A stretch of DNA of 64,000 nucleotides from Ornithodoros turicata (Eukaryota; Arthropoda; Arachnida; Ixodida; Argasidae), in NCBI RefSeq assembly GCF_037126465.1, contig NC_088202.1:127672123-127736122 (forward strand), in the 5' to 3' direction. Below the pieces are notes generated by a model. That model saw only the letters and a list, made by a program, of their open reading frames with translations. It did not search any database and was not told the origin of the DNA. Positions 34,601 to 45,237 of this stretch are shown here, piece by piece (the stretch's first letter is position 1; each line of letters opens with the position of its first letter). The translations under genes were made by a program, and so were the position numbers.

Positions 34601-35098
34601 AACGGTCTCTATTTCTGACGCGCTCAAAGGACCGATAACCTTCACAGTGATTTGAACTCGACGAAAATGTGACCCGTTGTTATCAAGCACGTAAAAAAAA
34701 AAAAAGAGAAAACATCGATATCTTCTAGTCTTGCTTTTTCTTTAACTGCAAACCAGGAAATGCGAAAGGCAAGCTCTTCGCCAATGTGTCAGCATCGGGC
34801 TGTTCATTCCAAGGCCAGCGCTGTACAGACCAGCTGAGCACGGTTCCTTGAGCGTCCTCCTGAGCGCGGTGCGGTCGAGGTGCAGTCGAGTCACGCACGA
34901 AGGTTGTCACGTGGTACAATTTTGAATTTCGCGCATGCTCTTTTTTTTGCGAGAAAAAAGCCCACGCAAGAGGTACGTTGCCGCAAGCACCTGGTTAGAC
35001 GTTTCTCGCCGTGCTATACAACTTTTCAATTTACACCTTTGCTCCCGGAGCAATAACTAAAACGTAATTACTTATTCAAATTGAATTGAAATTATGAG

Positions 35099-35410
35099 CA
35101 CCAGCGGCATGGCCGAGCGCGCTAAGGCGTCCCGCTCGTAGATCGTAGCCATGCAACGTCGTGCTGAAGACTGGGAGGTGGTGGGTCCGAATCCTGTCAC
35201 CGCCTGTGCTGTTTGAGGTTTTCCCTGGGTTTTCCGAAGACTTTCCAGACGTATGTCGGCACAATTCCCCCAGAAGTCGGCCCAGGATGCACACTAACCC
35301 CCTGTCCTCTACTCCTTTCTGCTGTCCTCTCTCCATCTGTCCACATCTGTACGCCGGTCATAGTCACAGTTGCTTCGCGGCGGTAACGCGGAACAACAAA
35401 TATTCAAAAT
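35099..35410 (+). mobile_element. Full-length tRNA-derived SINE with target duplication
   Basis: The SINE is flanked by AATTATGAG at 35,090-35,098 and 35,411-35,419, a 9-bp target duplication. The A-box region is TGGCCGAGCGCGCTAAGGCG, as in Ser/Leu-type tRNAs, and the B-box GGTCCGAATCC lies about 50 bases later. A 210-bp non-tRNA body leads to CACAGTTGCTTCGC and an A-rich end. RNA polymerase III transcription is expected for such elements, with LINE enzymes in trans. This is the reference copy for the fragments at 1,225, 22,203, 33,590, 41,659, 46,385 and 59,842. A tick SINE family named Ruka is tRNA-derived and may be related, which I cannot test here. Confidence 0.85.
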
Positions 35411-35465
35411 AATTATGAGTAATAAAAAATTACTGGTGAACGGGGAGCACGAGTGTAAACAACTC

Positions 35466-35860
35466 CCAGTTGTGTTCAACCGTGTTGTCCTTCCCGTAGT
35501 CCGCGTAGACCTTTGTCTTCTTTTAAAGCCTGATCCGACTTAGCTGGAGCACCCCGCGTATGTATCATTTTCTGTCGTATAGGCTGCCCCAACGTTGTTA
35601 TATAACAACGCCATTGAGTGGTCAGAAGGGAAACCCACCGATGCTGTGACAACATGGCCATGAAGCATGGTCAGCATGATGAACAATGAAGCACCAGTTC
35701 AGGAGGCGATATTTCGGGCAGAGTCTATTCGCTCACAACTCTGTTGGAAGCATCGGAACCCGACCTGAGACTTCATTCTGAGCAACTCGATTAAGGTTGC
35801 TATGCACTGGATGTGATGTTCTCCGAGCGACCGCATTCATAGCCTGGGGTGCCTCCCAGC
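35466..35860. other. Unassigned spacer
   Basis: No feature is recognised apart from short overlapping frames without domains. Confidence 0.45.
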
Positions 35861-36155
35861 GGCGTAGCCAGAAAGTTTGTTGGGGGAGGGGGGGGAGGGG
35901 GTCGGACTTCTATTTTGGGGGGCGCATAAGGGAAAAGAAAACTGGCTGACAAGTGTCAAAGGGCATGACGCTCTGCGCACCGTTAATTAAATACTTTCCT
36001 TTATTCTCTTGAAAGCTGAGAGAGCAGGCACTCCTGTTCAAATAATGTGGGTGATAGTAAGCAGAGCAGTTATGGTCATAAGCTTTCGTAAGCTTTTGCC
36101 TAGCGGTCCCGCCTTATAATTTGTAATGTATTGAATGTCCAAATAAACCACTTAT
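35861..36155 (+). mobile_element. GGCGTAGCCAG-type dispersed repeat with G-tract
   Basis: The segment starts AGCGGCGTAGCCAGAAAGTT, continues into an interrupted G-tract (35,881-35,902), and ends near AATAAACCACTTATCTATCT. GGCGTAGCCAG followed by a long G-run is a dispersed repeat start in many invertebrate genomes. The G-run can form quadruplex structures. Boundaries are approximate and class is unknown. Confidence 0.35.
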
Positions 36156-38536
36156 CTATCTAAAGAAGTGTCATTTTGAGAAAACTGGAACTGAAAACTA
36201 CGTTAGCGAAGTTGTATAGATACTGGTTAAAGGGGGCAAGAAAACGAACTTTGGCTAAAGCGGAATTGACAAGAGCTATTAAAAGTTGACAAATCGAATT
36301 GTCTCCACAGTGACTGGGTGTTATTTGTGCCCGGTCATGATTTACAAAAATGAGAGAGCATCGTGGTCTTCTGAACATTTTCTAGAAGCGTCTCATTCAC
36401 CGACGACACTGGCAATGACGCGGACTGAAAACAGTGAGGAAAGATTTCGCGTACAAACAGAATGTGTTACTCTATGACGAGAAATAAAAAGTAATACATC
36501 AATATTTACCTTCAATAGCTACCAGACACCGGACACTGAACACTGGAACAAAGAAACAAAAATTATTTTTTGATGTCTGGACGTCGTGACACTATGGTGA
36601 CAGTATAACGCTAATGACAATTCACAAGGCATTCTTCTTCTTCTTCTTCTTAACTGGATCGTATCTGGAGCTGTATGGTCTCTCTGGTAGGCACCTGCAG
36701 CTCCATTTCTTTTAAGTTTCAGCGTAAGACCCACAATTCACACACATTCACAAACGAGGATAACGGCTCTGCTACTTTTCTAATGCCTCCTCGATAATTC
36801 CGCCGATTGGACAAAGAAGACGTGTCACGTGTCACGTGTCATCTCCGGCGCATAATATCGCTGAATTGAAGGTCTCGAAGCATTTATTGTTTATTTTCCT
36901 TTGACCAGCAACAACAACAAATACACTGATGATGATGAATGGGGAAATTCGCCACCTCGGTTGTGGCCCACCACCCCAACGCCGACGGGACTGCATGAGA
37001 TGTAAGATGACAACGAGGGGACGAGGGCCTTTGACCAAAGCTGCCCTGTTCCCTCCTATTTTAAGACTGCAGTGCAGTATAACATAGGGAGAAAAATAGA
37101 AAAAACCTCGGGAGGGGTTCTGCGGAAACTTACACTTAGGAGGAGGATTTCACTCTCGTTCCCCTTTACCAAAGATACAAGTTCGTGTGGACCAGAACCC
37201 CCCCCCCTCCCCCCCACACACACACACAAAAAAAAAAAAGAAGAAGAAGAAGAAAAAGGTGACGCAGATGCTTTATGCCAGCACAGGGCCAAGCTTGACT
37301 TAGGCAACAGACATTAACAAAGCTATTGAATGAGATTAGAATAAAAGTAATAATAATTTATTTACCAAAGTGCGAAATGGGAGTGAGCAAAAAACCGCAG
37401 GATGCGACATCGCGAGGTTCATCTCGCATGCAGCAGTGCGCCATCGACACGAAAATCATTATAACTATATTAATTGCTACTGCAAATTTTTCGTCGCCTG
37501 CACTCCGGGAGGGGGGGGGGGGGGGGGCAAAGCCTCCTATGCCCCCTCTTTGCTACTGCCCTACTGCCTCCTTATAGCAGCTGTTTTCTAGAAGGTATGG
37601 ATACTAAGCGACTTCTGCGATGATGCCTTGGTGAACGTCCTGTTCAGTCTGGTCACCGTGCTCATGGAGCTTGTTTAGAATACATTGAGTACGAAATTGA
37701 AACGGACGATAATTTTTTGAAGCTTTGCCGAAATAAAGACTCAGGGGTATATTTTTTTTAAGCACAGGGCATACTTTCCTTTACTGCCAATAATTTCCTT
37801 TACTGCCAATTATCATCGTTGTGACCTGGAGACACCACCGGGTCCCCTACATAATTCTTATTCCGCGACTGATCGCTTGGATGGCAATATATCTCTCTCG
37901 CTCTCCACTGCGAGCATTAAATACGACACACGATGGCCAACTGCTACTCCTATACAAACGATTCGTGCATGCAGAACATTACGCATAATTTGTGACGGAA
38001 GAAGATTCGCAGATTGTCTATCGACGGATGTGCGAAGACTCTGCTCCACGGCTTCTCAATTTCCGGCCACTGTGCTGCCAGTTGGCCTCCTGTGCGATAC
38101 GTACCCTTTCCGGTAACCTCTGGGCTCGACCCTATATCTGACCGCAATAATTTGTTGCGAGGCCGGTCTGCCTCCCTGCCGCCAATATGCTGGCCGACCC
38201 TGGTGTTGCGTGATGAACCGCTTGGCCTTTCTGGCATTAATATGTATAATGCGAGGAGATTTCCCCTAGCCACGCTCATCGAGAACCGATATCTCTGTCT
38301 GGTGCTATATGGTAACAGAACTACGTTTTGTGTATGTGCGTAGTAGCGTGTCTAGAAGTGGTTTGTGACGCAAACACTATATCTGGCACGTTGACGTTTT
38401 GAAATATAAATTGATCAACGCGGCATAGTAGGGAATGAGCGAAGGACAAAGTTCCCCATAAAGAAAGTTTGACGAGTACACGATGAATAGCAAATTATAA
38501 TCTTTCCTGCATCCTGAACTAGCAGATCTTTCTTTC
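36156..38536. other. Unassigned with several low-complexity tracts
   Basis: The stretch contains (TTC)5 at about 36,634-36,650, a C-run/(AC)n/A-run/(GAA)n composite at 37,197-37,256, and a G17-like run at about 37,509-37,527 following CTCCGGGA. Frames near 37,877-38,343 overlap on both strands without domains. Confidence 0.45.
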
Positions 38537-38632
38537 TTTTTTGGAATAGCAAGTCGGACATTAGCCTGGCTGACATTTCCATTTTTCTTTCTTTTCGTTC
38601 TTATAAACATATCCCCCTCCCCTCAACCACAC
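38537..38632 (+). mobile_element. 3' tail of I-like LINE family
   Basis: GGAATAGCAAGTCGG, then TGGCTGACATTTCC, a T/C run and ATAAACATATCCCCC repeat the 3' UTR pattern of the LINE copies at 24,482 and 42,595. Coding sequence upstream is not recognisable. Confidence 0.6.
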
Positions 38633-39156
38633 TTATGTCATATTATACATCATAATTATGCATCAAATGGGCGTAAAAAAGACAACAAACAATTAATCCT
38701 ATACTTATGTCCCATTTCTGGCATCTCTGTTGAAGTTATTACACGTAGACACCACTTTTCGGTGAGTTGAAAATCTCCCTTCAAAAAGAGGCAGTGTCTG
38801 TGTATCACAATTAAGCAATAGAAACACCGGAAATATGCACAAGAATATGCACTAAAAATTCTGAACATATGCAGTATTTTTTTGGGGCCCCCTGCATTAA
38901 AATACCCCCAAAAAGCGTGTATTACAAATTTCGGGCGTATTAAAAGAGGTATTAACATAAAACTATGCAAAATAGCGTCGCCTTTCGTGCCAGGCACTGA
39001 CATAACAAAAGAGAAGATCCCACGTATAGCAGGTAGAGCAACTGAATTATATCGATTTATTCGGCTTGTACTGGCATACATACAGGCACACCGACACTGA
39101 TGCATTGGTTAACTGACTAGTGGCCCTCAAAACTCTCGTTCATCTTTGATAGTCAA
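38633..39156. other. AT-rich DNA downstream of the hAT pseudogene
   Basis: The stretch contains repeated ATATGCA words (for example AAATATGCACAAGAATATGC at about 38,832), which resemble subterminal repeats of hAT elements and may be the 3' non-coding end of the adjacent hAT transposon. A 149-aa minus frame (39,105-38,656) has no domain. Confidence 0.35.
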
Positions 39157-40044
39157 TCATGTCGCACTCGTGATAACGAAACTGCTCAAGACGATATAGC
39201 GTTCAATGTTCTCGGAGGTGAAGCTGTGTCGTCTCTCACTCAGGATTGCCTAGTTCGAAAATGAGCTCTCAACGTCGCATGTCGTCAGTGGAGCGCATTT
39301 CAAGCGTGGCAGAAGGACTGGTGGTATGCAGCCTTGTAAGTCTGCTCCGTGCACCGTAGAACTCCACTGCTTCGAGCCAGGTCCCCCATCTAGTCACTAA
39401 GGGCTCTGGTGGCAAAGGAACATCGGGCATATCTTCCTCGTAATATTGCCCTAGGCGCTGGTCCTTTCTTTACGGCATATATCATGTCGTTGACCAGTGG
39501 GTACGAGTTTCGCAGCTCTTCCGCGACACGACTTAGTCCATGAGCAAGGCACGCATCATGCAGAAGGTTCAGATGAAACATGTTCAGTGCTTCCGCTGCT
39601 TTTATCATGTATGGTGCGGTGTCTGTGAAGAGTATGCTTAAACTGTCCTCCTTTCCTTGTGGCCATAGGAGCCTCAGCGATTCGTTCACAAATCTGACCA
39701 GTGAAGCGTGGTTTGCTTTCTCAAGAGTGCGGCAAGAGAGAAGGTATGGCTTCGATCCAGGATTTACGTCTAGCCGCCTCACAATTACCTGTCACATACC
39801 TGCCACAGGCATCAGTTGCTTCGTCTGCAGCGGGCCATATAGGCCCGTCACCAGTGTGGTCCCGCATTTCGTTCAACGCATTCTCGTATATCAGTGGCAC
39901 ATAGTTTTTGTGAGGCATTGACTCATTTGGCAATTTCCCACCTGTGCAAATTTCCAAGAACTTTCGTAGTTGTGGATGATAAAGCTTACGCCGTGGGACG
40001 TTAACGAGCATTTGACACAGGTCCTTATACATCTCCTTATACAT
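39157..40044 (-). pseudogene. hAT transposase (ZBED/CGBP1-like) pseudogene with internal deletion
   Basis: The minus strand encodes, from 40,044, PRRKLYHPQLRKFLEI, KNYVPLIYENALNEMRD and DGPIWPAADEATDACGRYV, the N-terminal catalytic part with the D.TTD-type block (here DEATD). An overlapping frame (39,782-39,390) has SILFTDTAPYMIKAAEALN and LLHDACLAHGLSRVAEELR, the TD.A.YM and CLAH.LHRV blocks. A third frame gives [20 protein letters not shown] (about 39,420). Only about 30 residues later comes the C-terminal dimerisation motif: CDVESSFSN, a stop, AILSERRHSFTSENIERYIV, ending in TGA at 39,157. The usual 150 or more residues between WGTWL and the dimerisation motif are deleted. Its 5' end is replaced by the pogo-like repeat. 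Confidence 0.85.
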
Positions 40045-40751
40045 CCCGTGTAATCCGGAATTCAGGTATCCGGAAAACTCGTCTGGACTATGTCATTGGC
40101 TTTTGTCTCGGTTATCCGGAATTCCTTATCCGTATCCGGATAGCAGGTACGGGGACCGATTTTCCACAACCTACGTCATTGTGATTCGCTTATATCCGGA
40201 AATGGGTCACATCTCACCCCCAAGCAGCACAATGTACTGAAAGTCGAGTGCAATAGGGGTGGACGGGTAGGTCGAAGACCTTGAACAGACTCTTGAAACT
40301 AAAGAAAAATTGATAAGACACATACCGTCCACCCCTATTGCACCCGACTTTCAGTACATTGTGCTGCTTTGGGCCGGGGCCTTCTGTACTGTTTGACTTC
40401 CCTTTCCTCAGAGATCAGATGCACCGGAGCTCATATCAAAAACACGTGCGCAGGACTATCTTTCTAAGACGTTACTCTTCTTTGAGCAGCAGTTTAACGC
40501 AGCTGGTGCCGCGGCGGTGAGCAAATTTCGGTCACGGTATCAAAGATGCCTATAATTTCAAACAGTCCACTTTGCACGACTTTTGAAGTAACGGATACCG
40601 GAGGCGATGTTTTCATTGTTTTCTTTTTTCTGGTTCAAGAAAGAGGTCTCGTAAATTTTAGGGTTTCCCTGGAAGTTTGCTTGATTCTCTTATCCGGAAA
40701 TGGATGAAAAGTGACGACTCCTGAGGTGTCCGGATAAGTGAGACATGACTG
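40045..40751. mobile_element. Pogo/Tigger-like remnant with TTATCCGGA boxes
   Basis: The right edge on the minus strand reads CAGTCATGTCTCACTTATCC, similar to the CAGTCTACTCTC end at 9,439. TTATCCGGA or TATCCGGA boxes recur at about 40,067, 40,110, 40,135, 40,193, 40,690 and 40,729. Such repeated boxes behind a CAG terminus are seen in Tigger/Jerky-type elements. No transposase is present. MITE C sits inside at 40,219-40,373. Confidence 0.45.
40219..40373 (-). mobile_element. MITE family C (CCCAAGCAGCACAATG ends), copy 1
   Basis: Perfect or near-perfect inverted ends of about 45-50 bp start CCCAAGCAGCACAATGTACT on the left and on the minus strand at the right edge, leaving a loop of about 60 bp. 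The interior matches the copy at 52,908-53,132 in opposite orientation (TATGTGTCTTATCA, GTCTGTTCAAGG). Superfamily and target duplication are not determined. Confidence 0.8.
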
Positions 40752-41658
40752 GTATTGGCTAGTTTCTGAAACACAGTGCGTTGACATTTTCGCAGTGTTC
40801 AGTTATCCATTATGGCGATGCATTCCCACCATTCCTCAATGCCTTCAGTACATATTTAGACAAACTTTACATGCATCATGTTTCCATAATGACATGTGTA
40901 TATATACATTATGTCGTTGGAATGAGCTTTTATTTTGCATACTTTCATTTATTATGAACTAATTAGCGTACATACGCGTATGGTTCACTCTGTAAATTTA
41001 CCCTATATACGCAAGGAGTTTTGACACTGACACAAGTACCAGCGGGTATCCGTTTCCTCCCTCTGAAGCCTGACAGTGAGCTTCCATGGGACGTGCCTGT
41101 CTTGCTGGGTCTGTAGGCTTTGTGCGTTGCCCGTCGCATTATGATCGTAACGACCCTCCTGTTGGATCTTTTGGCATTTCTTCAGGCGGTACGCTACATC
41201 ATTCTGTAAGTGCATCCTCTCAAGTAAGGGATGTGACATAGAATCTCCTTGGTATCGCGTTTTCGAACTGTTAATTATTAGTCCAACTGACTATTGAATG
41301 ACTTCAGTAAAGTTGTTGGCAGCAAATGGCAATTGTAATGTAGTTTTATTTCAAATGTACATGGGTTGAAAGCCTCATTGTACGGCTTTATAATTTGTTG
41401 GTCAGGTTCGAGCTCATGTGCGCGCTCGAACTTGTGATTTGTCTTCTGCTGAGCTTGTATATTTCTATATGTGTGTATATTTGTTCATCTCTACTTTTTA
41501 AGACTCTAAAGGGACTTGTATATAGTTGTAGATAATTGATCTTGATCTGTACAATGGACACCATCAACAATCATTCTTATATTCTTATATGTGTATTCTC
41601 TATTGAATTGTGTTTTGTGTTTGTGGCTACATGGCTCAATAAAAAGTTGTGTAAAAAA
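40752..41658. other. Unassigned spacer
   Basis: A 78-aa minus-strand frame (41,239-41,003) is polar and not recognised; it could be further hAT 5' sequence but lacks a clear BED zinc finger. Confidence 0.4.
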
Positions 41659-41940
41659 TGCCGAGCGTTTCGAGGCGTCTTACTCGTTGGTGGTAGCCAA
41701 CGTCGTGCTGAACACTGGGAGGTGGTGGGTTCGAATCCCGCCACCTGCTGTGCTGTCTGACGTTTTCCCTGTGTTTTCCAAAGACTTTCCAGACGAAGGT
41801 CGCACAGTTCCCCCTGAAATCGGCCCAGGACCCCCCCACTGTCCCCTACTCCTTCCTGCTGTCCAATCTCCTGCTGTCCACATCTGTACGCCGCTCATAG
41901 CTACAGTTGCTTCGCGGCGCTAAGAAGGAATTAAAAAAAA
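41659..41940 (+). mobile_element. tRNA-derived SINE copy
   Basis: A degraded A-box region (TGCCGAGCGTTTCGAGGCG) is followed by an intact B-box GGGTTCGAATCCC, the conserved body, CACATCTGTACGCCGCTCAT, CAGTTGCTTCGCGGCGC and an A9 tail. It is the best B-box among the copies. Confidence 0.8.
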
Positions 41941-42285
41941 AGTGACACAAGTGGTTCATCACATAATGAACGCATTGTTATGCGCTAGAATACTGGGCAA
42001 AAATAATTATTTGTCCGCATGTCATAGTTGGCGAGGTATACACGCTTCAACAAATTTCGCCGTGGAGCTCTGACGTCAGAGGAGCGAGAGCTCGAGTCAT
42101 TCGTATTGGCTCTCGTAAGCACGTGACCTCTCCTACGAACATATCGCTGGCTGACATGCCTGCCGTGATGTCACGGCTCCGGAATTCACGGCGCTGATTT
42201 TGTTCGCCTCTATTACCTCATTTGCTTTAAAACTCGTCATGCAGGTTCACATTGATGCAAATACAGACTGGCATAACTTGGGGTG
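41941..42285. other. Unassigned; contains a TGACGTCA palindrome
   Basis: GAGCTCTGACGTCAGAGGAG at 42,065-42,084 is a short near-palindrome. No gene or element ends were recognised. Confidence 0.4.
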
Positions 42286-42597
42286 AAGTATCAAAACCCA
42301 TATCGCTCATCTCGGCTACTCAGAGCTTTCCGTCCCGGTGCTACGTGGCTCTACTGAGCACGCTGAGGTCACAGCTGCGCTGCTACGCTTCCTTCGGGAA
42401 GCTGGACTCTTGGAGACTTCCCTGATGCTTGTCTGTACAACGCCTAGTGCTGGAGCTGTCTTCCTCAGTACTTCTGTGTAGTTTTCTGTGTTTCTGTTTT
42501 TCTTCTTCCTTTATCTTTTTGGGAATAGCAAGCCTCATGTATGGCTAACCCTTCCCTTTTTTTTTCAACCATTAAACACATCCCCCCCCCCCCCTTA
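42286..42597 (+). mobile_element. I-like LINE 3' end
   Basis: The frame from 42,290 encodes LGYSELSVPVLRGS and VTAALLRFLREAGLLETSL, matching the protein tail of the copy at 23,839-24,482, but the stop just after this tail is lost and the frame runs on to TAG at 42,479. The UTR carries GGAATAGCAAGCC, TGGCTAACC, a T-run, ATTAAACACATCC and a C12 tract. The copy is 5'-truncated just upstream of the last protein block. Confidence 0.75.
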
Positions 42598-44738
42598 AGG
42601 AACACTGATTGGAGCCTTTGAAGCCTCAGATATGACAATATCGAATTGATCTTTCTTGATGAATACAAATTGCGCAGGCAGACGATGGCAACATCAAAAT
42701 TATGGGGTGTGTTCTTTCACACCACTGTGACCTTCACGGAACAGCATGGAGCAACAACAAAAAAAAAAGAAAAAAAAAAGAAAGCGTGCTACCGAACACG
42801 ATCATTTTATTTTGAGAGCCACTGCGTTTCATTCGGTGAGAATATAATGGTGCGGTCAGCAGATGCTTATCACCAATCTTGACAGTGAAACAATCCCCGT
42901 GCTACTGCATTGCTATAGAGGTTATATTCAATCCGGTTTGCAGGTCGAATGCGACCGGCGGGTTTATTTCCTTTCCGTTCATCTGGAATAAAACCAGTTT
43001 CCGAATGTTGATAAAGAATGAACCCTGTTAAAACTCCTTCATACACGTCAGCACATACCAAACAACTTGGGCATGTGATACGGTGCAATTGTGGTTGCGT
43101 TCTACAATGATTTAGCCAGACCTCGTGCGCCCTCAGCACGCCCACAAATCTGGGCCATTCTATCGCAGGTAATCCAAACTGGGCGCTCGACCGTCACCGA
43201 TATTTTAAAAGAAAATGTAGTTAGAGGACCTATATGGAAATAATTATTCTGCAAATCACAGCTCACAATACAGTTTCTTCCATGTTTGGGAGGGACTCAT
43301 AGGTTGCGCCAAGCCGGAAAGATGTACAGCTGGAAGCGCAGTTAGCTTGAACGCGCCTTCGACCTGCGGAGCGGGAAGAGAGCCATCCCAGCGGCGCTCA
43401 CCAGAAATAAAGGGAAAGAGTGTTTCGAGTGTCCCACTTGTGCTGCGGGGGTGTCCGCCTTGCCATGAGCTGTTGACTGGGCATCGCATTACCCTCTGCT
43501 GTTGTTATCATCGCGACGTTTGTTTGGTTTTGTGGCGATTATGTGGAGGTGTATGTTTGCCGATATCGCAAGGATGCGATGCCGTTATCTCATCGCGTTG
43601 GAAGGTTCTTTATTGCCGGCTGGGTGCCAACTGAACTCGATCAGGGTGGCCGAGTAGAATGGTCAAAGCCTGGCGTGTAACACGAGGCGCGTGCAGGACT
43701 CGATGTGCCTGCGCACGGCGCACGCCATCTGTGTCGCCTGCTACAGATGTATCAGAGAGTGCCCAGGAGTTTAGATTCCCGAAGGAATCGTGTCAGTGCA
43801 GACGTGACATCAGCGTGTTGAGTAGGGCCAAGTAGCACCGCGATGGAAAACTCTCGGTAGCCTAGATGAGCGAGACGGTGCTGGAGACTCGACCGGTGAT
43901 CTTCGGTGAATGAGAACCTTTCTCACTGGAGCACAAGAAATAAAGAATCCAGTTTCAAACTTGTCGAAAAATGTGTGCAGTGTCTATTATAGCCCTTCCG
44001 CAAACATATCAAAACCATTTTGGTTGGCCATCACGGAAAGTGTTTGCGACATTTTGCGGCAATGCTAAACGTTTCGTCAGCGTCAGCGAAAGTCACTAGC
44101 AGCTGCCGCTGAAAATCGTAATACCACCTTCGGTGATCGTCTGCATTTTTTTCTTTCTTTTCTTTTTCTTTTCTGGACCCTTAGCAGGCACGAAAACTCT
44201 TCAAGTGGCCGTCTTTCGTATCATTGCTTGGGCGTTGGTGAGTCTAATTGTTTACTCGGCCTCTGCAACTTATGTACACCTCATTCGGCACGTTAAGGGC
44301 ACGTGAGGTACGCATTTTCAAGCACGCAGCATAATGAAACGCTCACTAGAAAAAAAGCACGGGGTGTCAAAGTCATGCACTGACCCCTAATTACGTAATT
44401 TTTATTGTCCCTCTCCCTTCTTTCTTTACTGTTTTGTGCGTGTGTACTTTTGCTTTTTTAGAGGTCTTCTTTACACGAAGAATACAAGGCGAGAAGAGGT
44501 AAAATCCTCGCTTTACTTCAAAGAACAACACACACCAAGAACGTGAGCGATACCTTTAGGGCGAAGTGTGGTTCAAACGGGCTTGTGTATGTTGGACACT
44601 CTTCAGAAGCATGTTCGCTTTGCGCCGTTTCTTGCACTTATCAGAAATCGTTTCGAAATGATGCCGTTCAACTGTGCTTGGCACAGAAGCTTCGTGTCGA
44701 GCGCTACATCCTCCTGTGAAACCCATAGATGTTCAATA
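42598..44738. other. Unassigned spacer
   Basis: A-rich run at about 42,759-42,781. Several 70-95-aa frames lack domains. No repeat edges were recognised. Confidence 0.45.
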
Positions 44739-44742
44739 TTAA

Positions 44743-45233
44743 AGGGGTGCGACAGGTCATACCCCGTTATCGCAGACGTTAAAAGACGGTTTGCAGCGAT
44801 GTGAACCTGCATTGAAAGCTTCACAGCGAAGAGGGTAACAGAAGCAGAGAAAATGGGCACCGCGAATACCGAAACTCATGCGGCGGTGGTGGTGGTGCTG
44901 AAAAAGCTGAAAGAGCTGAAAAGTGCTGAAAAGTGCTTAAAGAGCTCGCCGTTGTCGGCCTCACAGAGGTGGGCAACGTCACGACTAACTCATACGGCTC
45001 TGCCATCACAGCCCTCGCCGCCACCAGTGAGCCAGCGCACGAGAAGTCACGTGCTTATGGCTACCAATGGGGATTGACGCAACTCTGGGCTCTGTGACGT
45101 CTGCGCTTTGCTCGGGAGTGTGTTCGAGGGCTTGTATCTCGCTAAGTACAACACGTAGAACGATAATTCTTTTTCCTTAGTATTCTGGCGTGATGATGTA
45201 ATGAACCACATCTATGAAAGTGTCCCAACCCCT
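44743..45233. mobile_element. TTAA-flanked MITE
   Basis: TTAA at 44,739-44,742 is followed by AGGGGTGCGACAGG. The right edge on the minus strand is AGGGGTTGGGACAC with TTAA at 45,234-45,237. The 491-bp interior has GGTGGTGGTGGTG and repeated GCTGAAAA.AGCTGAAA words and a 74-aa frame without a domain. TTAA duplication and AGGG termini put it with the same broad superfamily as the candidate at 25,418-28,532. Confidence 0.6.
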
Positions 45234-45237
45234 TTAA

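Larger units (their letters stand above)
32325..35465. mobile_element. Large inverted-repeat element with about 0.49-kb arms
   Basis: The left arm (32,325-33,415) and right arm (34,660-35,465) are reverse complements once two insertions are removed: the foldback MITE at 32,584-33,188 in the left arm and a SINE at 35,099-35,410 in the right arm. Matching landmarks are GTTTACACTCG, CTC.GGGAGCAAAGGTG, CTCTTGCGTGGGCTTTT, CAAAATTGTACCACG, CTGTACAGCGCTGGCCTTGG, GCATTTCCTGGTTTGCA and GGGTCACATTTTCG. The spacer (33,416-34,659) holds another SINE and MITE D. This is a long-TIR or foldback DNA element with no coding sequence left, or two opposed copies of one repeat. Confidence 0.7.

Noticed and set aside
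38656..39105. 149-aa minus-strand ORF
   Set aside because: Hydrophobic and Cys/His-rich appearance comes from AT-rich ATGCATATT words likely belonging to the hAT 3' region; no domain was seen.
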